From assembly GCA_965267775.1 (NCBI GenBank), contig OZ254140.1:248001-312000 (forward strand): 64,000 nt of DNA. Direction: 5' to 3'. This DNA comes from Planktophila sp965267775. Its GTDB lineage: Bacteria; Actinomycetota; Actinomycetes; Nanopelagicales; Nanopelagicaceae. A program made the translations under genes and the position numbers. Positions 33,246-41,950 of this stretch are shown here, one piece after another (position 1 is the first letter of the stretch; each line of letters begins with the position of its first letter). The notes under the pieces were generated by a model. It was not told the DNA's origin. It did not search any database and saw only the letters and a list, made by a program, of their open reading frames with translations.

Positions 33246-34349
33246 ATGCGCGAGTACCTCGTCACACTTCTCCTTGCTGCGGCAATCTGTTATGTCGTGA
33301 CACCGTATGTTCGTAATTGGGCGATTCGTTTTGGTGTAGTAGCAAAAATCCGTGAACGCGACGTTCATACAACCCCAACTCCACGCTGGGGCGGACTCGC
33401 AATGTGGATTGGAATGGCTGTCACATACCTGATGGTCAATCACTTGTCACTCGTTGGAAAATCATTTACACGAGAGACAATCGGAATCTTTCTCGCTGCA
33501 ACCTTCCTTGTATTACTAGGAATGGTCGATGACCGATTTGAGCTAGATGCTCTCACCAAGCTTGCAGGACAAGCGCTAGCCGCAGGAATCTTGCTTATCT
33601 ACGGAGTCCAGATTTTCTGGCTTCCAATAAACGGAGTGATCACTTTGCCACCGAGCATCGGTCAATTACTCACAATCGTCATTGTTCTCGTCACAATCAA
33701 CGCCGTTAACTTTATCGATGGACTCGATGGCCTTGCTGCAGGAATCGTTGCTATCTCAGGCGCTGCATTCTTCGCATTTGCCTATCTATTGGCTGTTATT
33801 TATGGCTTTAGTCGTGCAGGTTCACCATCGCTGATAACTGCGATCATCATCGGAGTCTGTATTGGATTCTTGCCACATAACGCCTTCCCAGCAAGGATTT
33901 TTATGGGCGATTCTGGTTCGATGTTGCTTGGCCTCCTCTTAGCTGCATCAGCAATTACATTGACAGGTCAGATTGATCCCAATGCAATCTCTGCAGAGAA
34001 GCTCGGTCCAACGCTTCTTCCGCTTGCACTTCCATTGGCAGTTCTTGCAATCCCGCTGATTGATTTATTCTCGGCAATCATTCGACGTCTACGCGCAGGT
34101 AAATCTCCATTCGCATCAGATAAAGAACATCTCCATCACCGCATTATGCGCTCTGGAAATACTCAGGCACGAACTGCCCTAATCATGTATTTCTGGACTG
34201 CAACAATTGCATTCCCTGTTTCGATCTCTGCATTTACTCCACTATGGGTTGCAGCTATTGTCTTTGCGGTCATGCTCACCTTCACACTTATTTTCCAGAG
34301 GCAGCGCCCAGAACTTAAGAAGAACAAAGAGAAAGTATTGAGTGCATGA
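33246..34349 (+). CDS. wecA: Polyprenyl-phosphate GlcNAc-1-phosphate transferase (WecA/Rfe type)
   Basis: A 367-residue membrane enzyme, about 11 helices. It moves a sugar-1-phosphate from UDP-GlcNAc to decaprenyl/undecaprenyl phosphate to begin cell-envelope polymers. Signatures: GMVDDRFELDALTKL (Asp-Asp metal site), NFIDGLDGLAAG, FMGDSGSMLLG and DKEHLHHRIM. In mycobacteria the homologue at the same place before the atp genes initiates the arabinogalactan linker. The TGA stop overlaps the next ATG (ATGA). Confidence 0.93.
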   Translation: MREYLVTLLLAAAICYVVTPYVRNWAIRFGVVAKIRERDVHTTPTPRWGGLAMWIGMAVTYLMVNHLSLVGKSFTRETIGIFLAATFLVLLGMVDDRFELDALTKLAGQALAAGILLIYGVQIFWLPINGVITLPPSIGQLLTIVIVLVTINAVNFIDGLDGLAAGIVAISGAAFFAFAYLLAVIYGFSRAGSPSLITAIIIGVCIGFLPHNAFPARIFMGDSGSMLLGLLLAASAITLTGQIDPNAISAEKLGPTLLPLALPLAVLAIPLIDLFSAIIRRLRAGKSPFASDKEHLHHRIMRSGNTQARTALIMYFWTATIAFPVSISAFTPLWVAAIVFAVMLTFTLIFQRQRPELKKNKEKVLSA

Positions 34350-34753
34350 GTACAGAGCGAGCGCTACTCCGTGGGGCGGCAATTCCAACAATAGTTATTG
34401 GTGCCATCTCCATCGCACTATCGACCTGGCTTAAGGGCAGCTCCGGTTTAGTGGGAGCTCTCTTGGCGCAGTTTGTTGTAGTCATCTTCTTTGCCGCCAA
34501 TATCGGAGTCGCTCGGCTTTCACGAGATCTCGATCCCGTCATGACGATGTCTCTCGCGATGTTCTCTTATATGGCAAAGGTCTTGATGCTGGGAGTATTC
34601 CTCTGGCTCATCACAACCTTTATCTCAGCCGATACCTGCGATCGAAAGGCCTTTGCCCTGAGCGCTGTGGCTGCTACCTTCGCCTGGCTTGGGGGAGAGA
34701 TCAAGGCTTATCTCGGCCTCAAACTTCACCTACAATTGCCGCCTCAGGCTTAA
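34346..34753 (+). CDS. AtpI-like small membrane protein
   Basis: A 135-residue protein with four probable membrane helices (GAAIPTIVIGAISIAL; GLVGALLAQFVVVIFFAANIGV; MTMSLAMFSYMAKVLMLGVFLWLI; FALSAVAATFAWLGGEI). It takes the place of the ATP synthase protein I-type gene that precedes atpB in Actinobacteria. The family is thought to help c-ring assembly or ion supply. Identification rests on size, topology and place. Coupled to wecA by an ATGA overlap. Confidence 0.7.
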   Translation: MSTERALLRGAAIPTIVIGAISIALSTWLKGSSGLVGALLAQFVVVIFFAANIGVARLSRDLDPVMTMSLAMFSYMAKVLMLGVFLWLITTFISADTCDRKAFALSAVAATFAWLGGEIKAYLGLKLHLQLPPQA

Positions 34754-34776
34754 CCCGGTTTACGAAGGAGTTCCCC

Positions 34777-34968
34777 ATGGCAGGCAATCGCGAGGCAGAT
34801 GCTCTCTGGACGATCGTTGGATACATGCTCTCCGGGCTCCTCTTCTGGGGTGGAATCGGCTACCTCGCCGATAAGTACTTCAATACCTCCTATCTGACTC
34901 TCATTGGATTCCTCCTTGGAATGGGCGGGGCGCTCTATCTGATCTGGCTGAGGTTTGGACGCGAGTAA
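34777..34968 (+). CDS. AtpZ/AtpI-family small membrane protein
   Basis: A 63-residue two-helix protein. WTIVGYMLSGLLFWGGIGYLAD, a short polar turn KYFNTSYL, then LIGFLLGMGGALYLIWLRFG is the AtpZ pattern. A good ribosome site (GAAGGAG) precedes the ATG. It sits between the AtpI-like gene and atpB; about 200 bases with several hairpins separate it from atpB. Confidence 0.75.
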   Translation: MAGNREADALWTIVGYMLSGLLFWGGIGYLADKYFNTSYLTLIGFLLGMGGALYLIWLRFGRE

Positions 34969-35168
34969 GTTTCGCCCGGCTCAACCGCCAAGCCCTATGC
35001 TCCGCACAGAGCCTTGGCTTATTAAGCCTTAGCTCCAGTAACTGCCACCTACAGGCGGTGAAAGAGTGGCGCGAGCCACTTGTTTTCGATTTCTCAGGAA
35101 GCCGTACTACCCCCTAATCTTTGCCACGTCTGGAAGGAATCCAGACCTTACAAATCTGAGGGATGGCG
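34969..35168 (+). other. 200-nt structured region upstream of atpB
   Basis: No gene. Inverted repeats are visible: GCCAAG/CTTGGC (34987-35018), GGCTTA/TAAGCC (35016-35028), AGTGGC-GCGA-GCCACT with a following TGTTTT (35065-35086), and GTCTGG/CCAGAC (35128-35146). A TAATCT at 35115-35120 could be the -10 of an atpB promoter, which would put the last hairpin at the 5' end of the mRNA. GAGGG at 35158-35162 is the atpB ribosome site. Confidence 0.45.
35065..35086 (+). terminator. GNRA-capped hairpin with T-rich tail between atpZ and atpB
   Basis: AGTGGC and GCCACT close a GCGA tetraloop, followed by TGTTTT. It would end or attenuate transcription coming from wecA before atpB. Stem is short, so strength is uncertain. 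Confidence 0.45.
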
Positions 35169-35948
35169 ATGCATCTAAAGCTCAGCGGTGATGAGGGATT
35201 TACCCCTCCCGGCGTAAAAGACTTTGATATCCCTCCTTTCTTTAGCAACATTGAATGGTTTACAAAGCCAGTAGCACTCGTTGCACTCTCAGTAATTTTG
35301 ATCTCAATCTTCTTTATTGCAGCATCACGTAAAGCCCTCGTAGTTCCAGGAAAGCTTCAATTCTCAGGTGAATTGATATACGACTTTGTTCGTAACGGCC
35401 TTGCAAAGGACATCCTCGGACCAGAGTTCATGCGCTTCGTGCCATACCTCTTCACGCTCTTCACATTTGTTCTCGTCAACAATGTATTTTCAATCGTTCC
35501 ACTCTTGCAGTTCTCTGCGATGTCTCATGTGGGATTCCCATACGCGCTCGCAATCATTACCTACTTGGTTTATCACTTTGTTGGAATGAAGAAGCAGGGC
35601 GTTGGCCACTACCTCAAGGGCATTGCATTTATGCCAGGAGTGCCAAAGGCGATTTACATCCTTCTAACACCAATTGAAATCGCGACATTCTTTGTTGTTC
35701 GCCCTTTCACATTGGGTCTTCGTCTCTTTGCAAATATGTTCGCAGGCCACTTGCTCTTGCTCGTCTTTATCCTCGGTGGAGAGCACCTCTTGCAGGGCGT
35801 TGTCGGCTTGAAGATCGTTTCGCCATTTGCATTCTCAATGGGCATCTTGCTGACATTCTTCGAATTTATGGTGCAGTGCCTTCAGGCCTACATCTTCACA
35901 CTTTTGACCGCTCTCTACATCGCTGGCTCTTTAGCTGACGAGCACTAA
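35169..35948 (+). CDS. atpB: ATP synthase Fo subunit a
   Basis: A 259-residue membrane subunit forming the proton half-channels beside the c-ring. The essential Arg lies in FTLGLRLFANMFAGHLLL, and the last helices FFEFMVQCLQAYIFTLLTALYI are typical. Two ATGs are possible; 35169 has GAGGG 6 nt upstream, better spaced than for 35163. First gene of the atpBEFHAGDC operon. Confidence 0.96.
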   Translation: MHLKLSGDEGFTPPGVKDFDIPPFFSNIEWFTKPVALVALSVILISIFFIAASRKALVVPGKLQFSGELIYDFVRNGLAKDILGPEFMRFVPYLFTLFTFVLVNNVFSIVPLLQFSAMSHVGFPYALAIITYLVYHFVGMKKQGVGHYLKGIAFMPGVPKAIYILLTPIEIATFFVVRPFTLGLRLFANMFAGHLLLLVFILGGEHLLQGVVGLKIVSPFAFSMGILLTFFEFMVQCLQAYIFTLLTALYIAGSLADEH

Positions 35949-36014
35949 GGCACCACAAAAAACAAATAAGAATTGGGGAAGTAACTTCGCTTCTTCAGTA
36001 AGAAAGGTAGAAAC

Positions 36015-36218
36015 ATGACAGGCTCAGCAAACGTTATCGGTTACGGTATTGCCGCAATCGGACCTGCAATCGCAACTGGAATGATCTTCGCTGCTTACAT
36101 CAGCGGTGTAGCACGCCAGCCAGAGTCACGCAGCGTCCTTCAGCCAATCGCGTTCCTCGGATTCGCTATGGCAGAAGCACTTGCACTCTTCGGTCTCGTT
36201 CTCGCATTCGTTCTCTAA
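36015..36218 (+). CDS. atpE: ATP synthase Fo subunit c
   Basis: A 67-residue hairpin of two helices forming the rotor ring. The proton-carrying carboxylate is Glu54 in GFAMAEALALFGLVL; the polar loop is ARQPES. No clear Na+-binding residue set is seen, so proton use is expected. It is shorter than the 79-81 residues of E. coli and M. tuberculosis. AGAAAGG precedes the ATG. Confidence 0.96.
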   Translation: MTGSANVIGYGIAAIGPAIATGMIFAAYISGVARQPESRSVLQPIAFLGFAMAEALALFGLVLAFVL

Positions 36219-36255
36219 TCGGTTTATCTAACAGGTAACTCCCTAAGGAGAGAAA

Positions 36256-36801
36256 ATGCATCTATTTAACTTTGCGGATGAAGTCACCGCGGTTGAGGAA
36301 AAAATCAACCCGCTGATCCCACATCCAGTTGAGATCGTGGTTGGCCTCATCGCCTTCACACTTCTCTTCCTCGTCTTGAAGAGCAAAGTCGTTCCTATGT
36401 TTGAAAAGGCATATACAGAGCGCACAGCAGCAATTCAAGGCGGCATGGAAAAGGCAGAGAAGGCACAGCTTGAAGCTGCACGCGCTCTAGCTTCATACAC
36501 AGAACAACTTTCATCAGCTCGTGATGAGTCCACACGTCTTCGTGAAGAAGCTCGTGTTCAGGGCGCAGCGATTGTTGAAGATCTTCGCGCAAAGGCTCAA
36601 GAAGAGGCGGCTCGCATCACTGCAGCTGCACATGCTTCTATCGAGGCAGAGCGCCAGCAGGCAATCACATCACTTCGTAATGAAGTAGGTGCTTTGGCTG
36701 TTGAACTCGCATCAAAGATTGTGGGAGAAGCTCTCGATGATCAGGCTCGTCAATCACGCATTGTTGAACGTTTCATTGATGACTTGGAAAAGAGCAAGTA
36801 A
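36256..36801 (+). CDS. atpF: ATP synthase Fo subunit b
   Basis: A 181-residue peripheral-stalk subunit: one membrane helix (EIVVGLIAFTLLFLVLKSKV, about 28-48) and a long Ala/Glu/Arg helix to the end. Ribosome site AAGGAG. Its stop overlaps the atpH start by one base. Confidence 0.95.
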   Translation: MHLFNFADEVTAVEEKINPLIPHPVEIVVGLIAFTLLFLVLKSKVVPMFEKAYTERTAAIQGGMEKAEKAQLEAARALASYTEQLSSARDESTRLREEARVQGAAIVEDLRAKAQEEAARITAAAHASIEAERQQAITSLRNEVGALAVELASKIVGEALDDQARQSRIVERFIDDLEKSK

Positions 36802-37634
36802 TGAGAATCCATCTCGGAGGAAGTAGCCGTCAGTCACTCGTGGCTGCTCGCGCGAAGCTTGATGCTGCCGTAAAGGGCGCAACAGCTGCGACTGCCTCTG
36901 AGTTGTCTTCACATTTGTTTTTCGCAGCTGAGGTCTTCTCATCAAATACATCTCTACGCCGCGCCTTCACAGATGCATCTCGCGATGCCTCTTCAAAGAG
37001 CGCTCTCGTAAAGGATGTCTTTGGTACAAAGATTTCAGCAGGCGCAAGTGATCTTCTTGCAACAGTTGCAGGCCTTCGCTGGTCTGCTGCAGGTGACTTA
37101 GTAACAGTCATCGAGCAGCTCGCAATTGAGGCGGAAGGCTCAGCGGCAAACGTTGATGGCGCACTCGATCGCCTCGAGACAGAGTTCTTCGAGGTATCCC
37201 GAGTAATTGCAGATAATTTCGAACTACGTAAGGCACTCGTCGGAAACGGTTCAGTAGACGCTAAGCGAGTACTAATCGCCGATGTTCTCTCAAAGAGCGC
37301 ATCCGCTTCTACTGTGAAGTTAGCCGTTGCACTTGTGACAAGCCTTCGTGGTCGCAGCATCGAAGCAGCATTCGCTGACTACCTCTTCGCTCTTGCTAAT
37401 CGACGCAATCGCCTCATCGCACTCGTTCGTGTAGCAACAGAAATTACAGATGCACAGAAAACTCGTCTCGCAGCAGCAATTGAGAAGCAGGTTGGCCAGC
37501 CAATCTCAGTCAACATTCAGATTGATTCATCAATCCTTGGTGGCGTCTCAGTGAAGTTCGCAGATGAACTTGTAGATGGCAGTATTTCAAACCGACTCGC
37601 AGGTGCAGGACGCGCACTTGCAGGTCAAAACTAA
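36801..37634 (+). CDS. atpH: ATP synthase F1 subunit delta
   Basis: A 277-residue stalk protein joining F1 to subunit b. It is longer than the roughly 177 residues of E. coli, as in Streptomyces, with the extra length N-terminal to the usual helical bundle. It is not fused to a second b-type subunit as in mycobacteria. The C-terminal SSILGGVSVKFADELVDGSISNRL is the family signature. Confidence 0.94.
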   Translation: MRIHLGGSSRQSLVAARAKLDAAVKGATAATASELSSHLFFAAEVFSSNTSLRRAFTDASRDASSKSALVKDVFGTKISAGASDLLATVAGLRWSAAGDLVTVIEQLAIEAEGSAANVDGALDRLETEFFEVSRVIADNFELRKALVGNGSVDAKRVLIADVLSKSASASTVKLAVALVTSLRGRSIEAAFADYLFALANRRNRLIALVRVATEITDAQKTRLAAAIEKQVGQPISVNIQIDSSILGGVSVKFADELVDGSISNRLAGAGRALAGQN

Positions 37635-37657
37635 AACAGGAAATAAAGGGGAAACTC

Positions 37658-39295
37658 ATGGCAGAGCTCAAGATCCAACCGAATGAAATTCGGGATGCCT
37701 TAGCGAACTTCGTTAAGTCATATGATCCAGGCACCGCGGCTCGTGACGAAGTCGGAACTGTTAGCCAGGCTGGCGACGGTATCGCTCGCGTTGAAGGACT
37801 TCCTTCAACAATGGCGAACGAACTTCTTCAATTCGAGAACGGCACACTAGGTCTCGCTCTTAACCTCGACGTTCGTGAAATCGGTGTTGTAATCCTCGGT
37901 GATTACGCAGGCATCGAAGAAGGAACATCAGTACGTCGTACAGGTGAAGTTCTCTCTGTTCCTGTCGGAGATGGCTTCCTCGGTCGCGTTGTTGACCCAC
38001 TCGGTCGACCAATCGATGGCAAGGGCGACATCACTCCTGATGCACGTCGTGCACTCGAACTTCAGGCACCAACAGTTGTTCAGCGTCAACCTGTTAAGGA
38101 GCCTCTTGCAACCGGTATCAAGGCAATCGATGCAATGACAGCGATTGGTCGCGGTCAGCGTCAGTTGATTATTGGTGACCGTCAGACTGGTAAGACAGCA
38201 GTTGCAATCGACACAATTATTAACCAGCGTGAAAACTGGCTCTCAGGCGATAAGAAGAAGCAGGTTAAGTGCATCTACGTCGCGATCGGTCAGAAGGGTT
38301 CAACGATTGCATCTGTAAAGGGCGCACTCGAAGAAGCTGGCGCAATGGAGTACACAACAATCGTTGCATCTCCTGCATCAGATCCTGCTGGCTTTAAGTA
38401 CCTCGCTCCATACACCGGTTCTGCAATTGGTCAGCACTGGATGTACAACGGCGAGCACGTACTTATCGTCTTTGATGATCTCTCGAAGCAGGCTGAGGCA
38501 TATCGTTCAGTCTCACTTCTCCTTCGTCGTCCACCAGGCCGCGAGGCTTACCCAGGAGACGTCTTCTACTTACACTCACGTCTTCTCGAGCGTTGCGCAA
38601 AGCTCTCAGATGAGCTCGGTGGCGGTTCAATGACAGGCTTGCCAATCATTGAGACAAAGGGAAATGACGTTTCAGCGTTTATTCCTACAAACGTAATTTC
38701 TATTACTGACGGACAGTGCTTCCTTGAGACAGACCTCTTTAACGCAGGCGTTCGCCCAGCGATTAACGTTGGTATCTCAGTTTCACGCGTTGGTGGTTCT
38801 GCGCAGACTAAGGCGATGAAGAAGATTGCTGGACGTCTTCGTCTTGACCTTGCACAGTTCCGTGAGCTCGAGGCATTCGCTGCTTTCGGTTCAGACCTTG
38901 ATGCTGCATCAAAGGCTCAGCTTGAGCGCGGTGCACGTATGGTTGAACTTCTTAAGCAGGGTCAGTACTCACCATTCGCACTTGAGAAGCAGATCGCTTC
39001 AATCTGGGCGGGAACAACAGGCAACCTTGACTCTGTTCCAGTTGCAGATATTCGTCGCTTTGAAGCTGAGTTCATCGACTTCATCGCACGTGAGCGCAAG
39101 GATATTTTCACAGTTATCTCAGAGACAAAGCTTCTCGAAGATGAGACTGTTGCAAAGCTCCAATCTGCAATCGATGATTTCAAGAAGCAGTTCAAGTCAT
39201 CAGCAGCTCCAGCAGTGAATGAAGCTGCTGCGGATGCTCTTGATTCTGAATCAGCAGAAGCAATCACAAAGCACGTTCCGGCGGCGAAGAAGTAA
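37658..39295 (+). CDS. atpA: ATP synthase F1 subunit alpha
   Basis: A 545-residue nucleotide-binding, non-catalytic subunit. Walker A GDRQTGKTAVAIDT, the Arg-finger region and SVGISVSRVGGSAQTKAMKK are present. A C-terminal extension of about 30 residues (SSAAPAVNEAAADALDSES) goes beyond the E. coli subunit (513 residues), resembling the actinobacterial alpha extension. Confidence 0.97.
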   Translation: MAELKIQPNEIRDALANFVKSYDPGTAARDEVGTVSQAGDGIARVEGLPSTMANELLQFENGTLGLALNLDVREIGVVILGDYAGIEEGTSVRRTGEVLSVPVGDGFLGRVVDPLGRPIDGKGDITPDARRALELQAPTVVQRQPVKEPLATGIKAIDAMTAIGRGQRQLIIGDRQTGKTAVAIDTIINQRENWLSGDKKKQVKCIYVAIGQKGSTIASVKGALEEAGAMEYTTIVASPASDPAGFKYLAPYTGSAIGQHWMYNGEHVLIVFDDLSKQAEAYRSVSLLLRRPPGREAYPGDVFYLHSRLLERCAKLSDELGGGSMTGLPIIETKGNDVSAFIPTNVISITDGQCFLETDLFNAGVRPAINVGISVSRVGGSAQTKAMKKIAGRLRLDLAQFRELEAFAAFGSDLDAASKAQLERGARMVELLKQGQYSPFALEKQIASIWAGTTGNLDSVPVADIRRFEAEFIDFIARERKDIFTVISETKLLEDETVAKLQSAIDDFKKQFKSSAAPAVNEAAADALDSESAEAITKHVPAAKK

Positions 39296-39298
39296 CCC

Positions 39299-40210
39299 AT
39301 GGGTGCACAACTCCGCATTTATCGCCGACGGATGCGATCCGTTAAAGCGACTAAGAAGATTACGAAGGCTATGGAGCTTATCTCTGCCTCTCGTATCGTC
39401 AAGGCGCAGCAACGTGTATCTGCATCGACTCCTTATGCAAATGAGTTAACACGTGCGGTATCTGCAGTTGCTTCATTCTCTTCAGTCGAACATCCTTTGA
39501 CTACACCCCATGCCAACCCACGTCGCGCAGCGGTTTTGATCATCTCTGCAGACCGCGGTATGGCTGGTGCGTACTCAACAAATGCGATTAAGGAAGGCGA
39601 GCAGCTTGCAGCTCTTCTCCGTGAGCGTGGTCTATCTGTTGCGAGCTACCTCGTAGGTCGCAAGGCAGTTAACTATTACAAGTTCCGCGATCGTCAGATT
39701 GCAGCATCTTGGACTGGTTTCTCAGATAACCCAACTTACGAGAACGCTAAGGAAGTTGCAGACACACTTCTCAACGCATTTATCGAAGATTCAACTGATG
39801 GCCAAGGCGTTGACGAGATTCATATCGTCTTCACAACCTTTAAATCTATGTTGACTCAGGAAGCATCTGCAAAGCGCATGATTCCACTTGAGGTCGTTGA
39901 GTCATCAACGCCAGTGGATTCAACAATGCTTCCACAATATGAATTCGAACCTAGTGCGGGAGATGTGCTCGATGCGCTTCTTCCTCGCTACATTGAAGCT
40001 CGAATCTTCAATGCGATGTTGCAATCAGCTGCTTCAGAGCACGCTGCACGCCGCCGCGCAATGAAGTCAGCAACAGATAATGCCGAAGAGTTAATCAAGT
40101 CGTTAACACGTCTTGCTAACGCAGCTCGTCAGGCTGAAATCACCCAAGAGATCAGTGAAATTGTGGGCGGCGCAGATGCGTTGGCCTCAGCTAGTGCAGG
40201 GAGTGAATAA
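39299..40210 (+). CDS. atpG: ATP synthase F1 subunit gamma
   Basis: A 303-residue rotor shaft. N-terminal MRSVKATKKITKAMELISASRI and the C-terminal ARRRAMKSATDNAEELI coil are the conserved parts; ISADRGMAGAYSTN is the central domain motif. Its stop overlaps the atpD ATG by one base. Confidence 0.96.
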   Translation: MGAQLRIYRRRMRSVKATKKITKAMELISASRIVKAQQRVSASTPYANELTRAVSAVASFSSVEHPLTTPHANPRRAAVLIISADRGMAGAYSTNAIKEGEQLAALLRERGLSVASYLVGRKAVNYYKFRDRQIAASWTGFSDNPTYENAKEVADTLLNAFIEDSTDGQGVDEIHIVFTTFKSMLTQEASAKRMIPLEVVESSTPVDSTMLPQYEFEPSAGDVLDALLPRYIEARIFNAMLQSAASEHAARRRAMKSATDNAEELIKSLTRLANAARQAEITQEISEIVGGADALASASAGSE

Positions 40211-41619
40211 TGACCAGTAAAGGCCGCGTAGCCCGAGTTATCGGACCGGTTGTAGACATCGAGTTCCCAGCGGACTCAATGCCATCAATCTTCAACGCGC
40301 TCCATGTCGAGACAACGATGAGCGGTACAACACGTACCTTGACTCTTGAAGTTGCTCAACACATCGGAGACAACCTTGTCCGCGCAATCTCAATGCAGCC
40401 AACAGACGGTATGGTCCGTGGCGCAGAGGTAAGCGATACAGGTGCACCAATCTCTGTACCAGTCGGTGATGTAACAAAGGGTCACGTCTTCAACACTCTC
40501 GGAGAGTCACTCGATGTTCCAACATCTTCATTGGATATCAAGGAGCGTTGGCCAATCCACCGCAATGCACCAGCATTCGATCAGCTTGAGTCAAAGACAG
40601 AGATGTTCGAGACAGGTATCAAGGTTATTGACCTTCTTACACCTTATGTAAAGGGTGGAAAGATCGGTCTCTTCGGTGGCGCAGGTGTAGGTAAGACTGT
40701 TCTTATCCAGGAGATGATTTATCGCGTAGCTGAAAACTTCGGTGGTGTATCTGTATTCGCCGGTGTTGGTGAGCGTACTCGTGAAGGTAACGACTTGTTC
40801 CTCGAAATGACAGAGACTGGCGTTATCAATAAGACAGCATTGGTCTTCGGTCAGATGGATGAACCACCTGGAACGCGTCTTCGCGTTGCTCTTTCAGCGC
40901 TCACAATGGCTGAGTACTTCCGCGATGTTCAGAAGCAGGACGTTCTCCTCTTCATCGATAACATCTTCCGCTTTACTCAGGCAGGTTCAGAGGTTTCAAC
41001 ACTTCTCGGACGTATGCCATCTGCTGTGGGCTACCAGCCAACACTTGCAGACGAAATGGGTCAGCTTCAGGAGCGCATCACATCAACACGTGGTCACTCA
41101 ATTACTTCGATGCAGGCAATTTACGTTCCTGCTGACGATATTACCGACCCAGCTCCACACACAACATTCGCCCACTTGGATGCGACAACTGTTCTCTCAC
41201 GTCCGATCTCAGAGCTTGGTATCTACCCAGCTGTGGATCCACTTGACTCAACATCTCGTATCCTCGATCCACGCTACATCGGTGAGCGCCACTTCAAGGT
41301 TGCAAACCGTATTAAGCAGATCTTGCAGCGTTACAAGGATCTTCAGGACATCATCGCTATCTTGGGTATCGATGAGCTTTCAGAAGATGACCGTATCCTC
41401 GTAGGACGTGCACGTCGTATCCAGCGCTTCTTGTCACAGAACACATTCGTGGCGAAGGTCTTTACAGGTATCGACGGTTCATACGTTCCAATCAACGACA
41501 CAATCGATGCATTCGAAGCACTTGCAGATGGAAAGTACGATCACGTTCCAGAGCAGGCATTCTTCATGTGCGGTGGTCTTGATGACGTAGAGCGCAACGC
41601 AGCAGAGTTGGCTAAGTAA
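40210..41619 (+). CDS. atpD: ATP synthase F1 subunit beta
   Basis: A 469-residue catalytic subunit. Walker A GGAGVGKTVLIQEM, the catalytic Glu in GVGERTREGNDL, Walker B VLLFIDNIFRF and the DELSEED-type loop IDELSEDDR, which pushes on gamma. Five bases separate it from atpC. Confidence 0.97.
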   Translation: MTSKGRVARVIGPVVDIEFPADSMPSIFNALHVETTMSGTTRTLTLEVAQHIGDNLVRAISMQPTDGMVRGAEVSDTGAPISVPVGDVTKGHVFNTLGESLDVPTSSLDIKERWPIHRNAPAFDQLESKTEMFETGIKVIDLLTPYVKGGKIGLFGGAGVGKTVLIQEMIYRVAENFGGVSVFAGVGERTREGNDLFLEMTETGVINKTALVFGQMDEPPGTRLRVALSALTMAEYFRDVQKQDVLLFIDNIFRFTQAGSEVSTLLGRMPSAVGYQPTLADEMGQLQERITSTRGHSITSMQAIYVPADDITDPAPHTTFAHLDATTVLSRPISELGIYPAVDPLDSTSRILDPRYIGERHFKVANRIKQILQRYKDLQDIIAILGIDELSEDDRILVGRARRIQRFLSQNTFVAKVFTGIDGSYVPINDTIDAFEALADGKYDHVPEQAFFMCGGLDDVERNAAELAK

Positions 41620-41624
41620 TAGCT

Positions 41625-41876
41625 ATGTCACTCAACGTCGCGCTTGTATCGCCAACTGAACAGGTCTGGACAGGAGAGGCGAACTTCGTCCTCGCTCGTA
41701 CAACTGGGGGCGACCTCGGTGTACTTCCTGGCCACACTCCACTCTTTGGCGTTCTTGTCGATGGTCTTGTCAGCATTGAAGTTGCTGATGGCTCAAAGAA
41801 GGAGTTCAACGTTAAAGGTGGATTCCTCTCAGTCAATAATGATCGCGTATCAATCTTGACGGAGTCAGTTGCTTAA
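41625..41876 (+). CDS. atpC: ATP synthase F1 subunit epsilon, short form
   Basis: An 83-residue protein comprising only the N-terminal beta-sandwich domain (LVSPTEQVWTGEANFVLART, GDLGVLPGHTPLFG, VKGGFLSVNNDRVSILTESV). The C-terminal two-helix domain, which in E. coli (139 residues) and Bacillus inhibits ATP hydrolysis, is absent. The stop is followed within a dozen bases by a strong terminator, so there is no sign of a frameshift. The enzyme is expected to lack epsilon-type autoinhibition. Confidence 0.93.
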   Translation: MSLNVALVSPTEQVWTGEANFVLARTTGGDLGVLPGHTPLFGVLVDGLVSIEVADGSKKEFNVKGGFLSVNNDRVSILTESVA

Positions 41877-41887
41877 TTAGTTTCAAT

Positions 41888-41930
41888 AGAGAAGCCCCGT
41901 CGGATAATCTGACGGGGCTTCTCTTATTTA
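41888..41930. terminator. Intrinsic terminator after atpC, probably bidirectional
   Basis: A perfect 14-bp stem, AGAGAAGCCCCGTC (41888-41901) with GACGGGGCTTCTCT (41911-41924), 9-nt loop, then TATTTA. It also lies downstream of the histidine kinase gene on the other strand. Confidence 0.85.
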
Positions 41931-41950
41931 AAGTGAATCTCTTCTAATGC

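Noticed and set aside
36801..37634. atpH considered as the mycobacterial b-delta fusion
   Set aside because: At 277 residues and without an N-terminal membrane helix it is only the long delta form.
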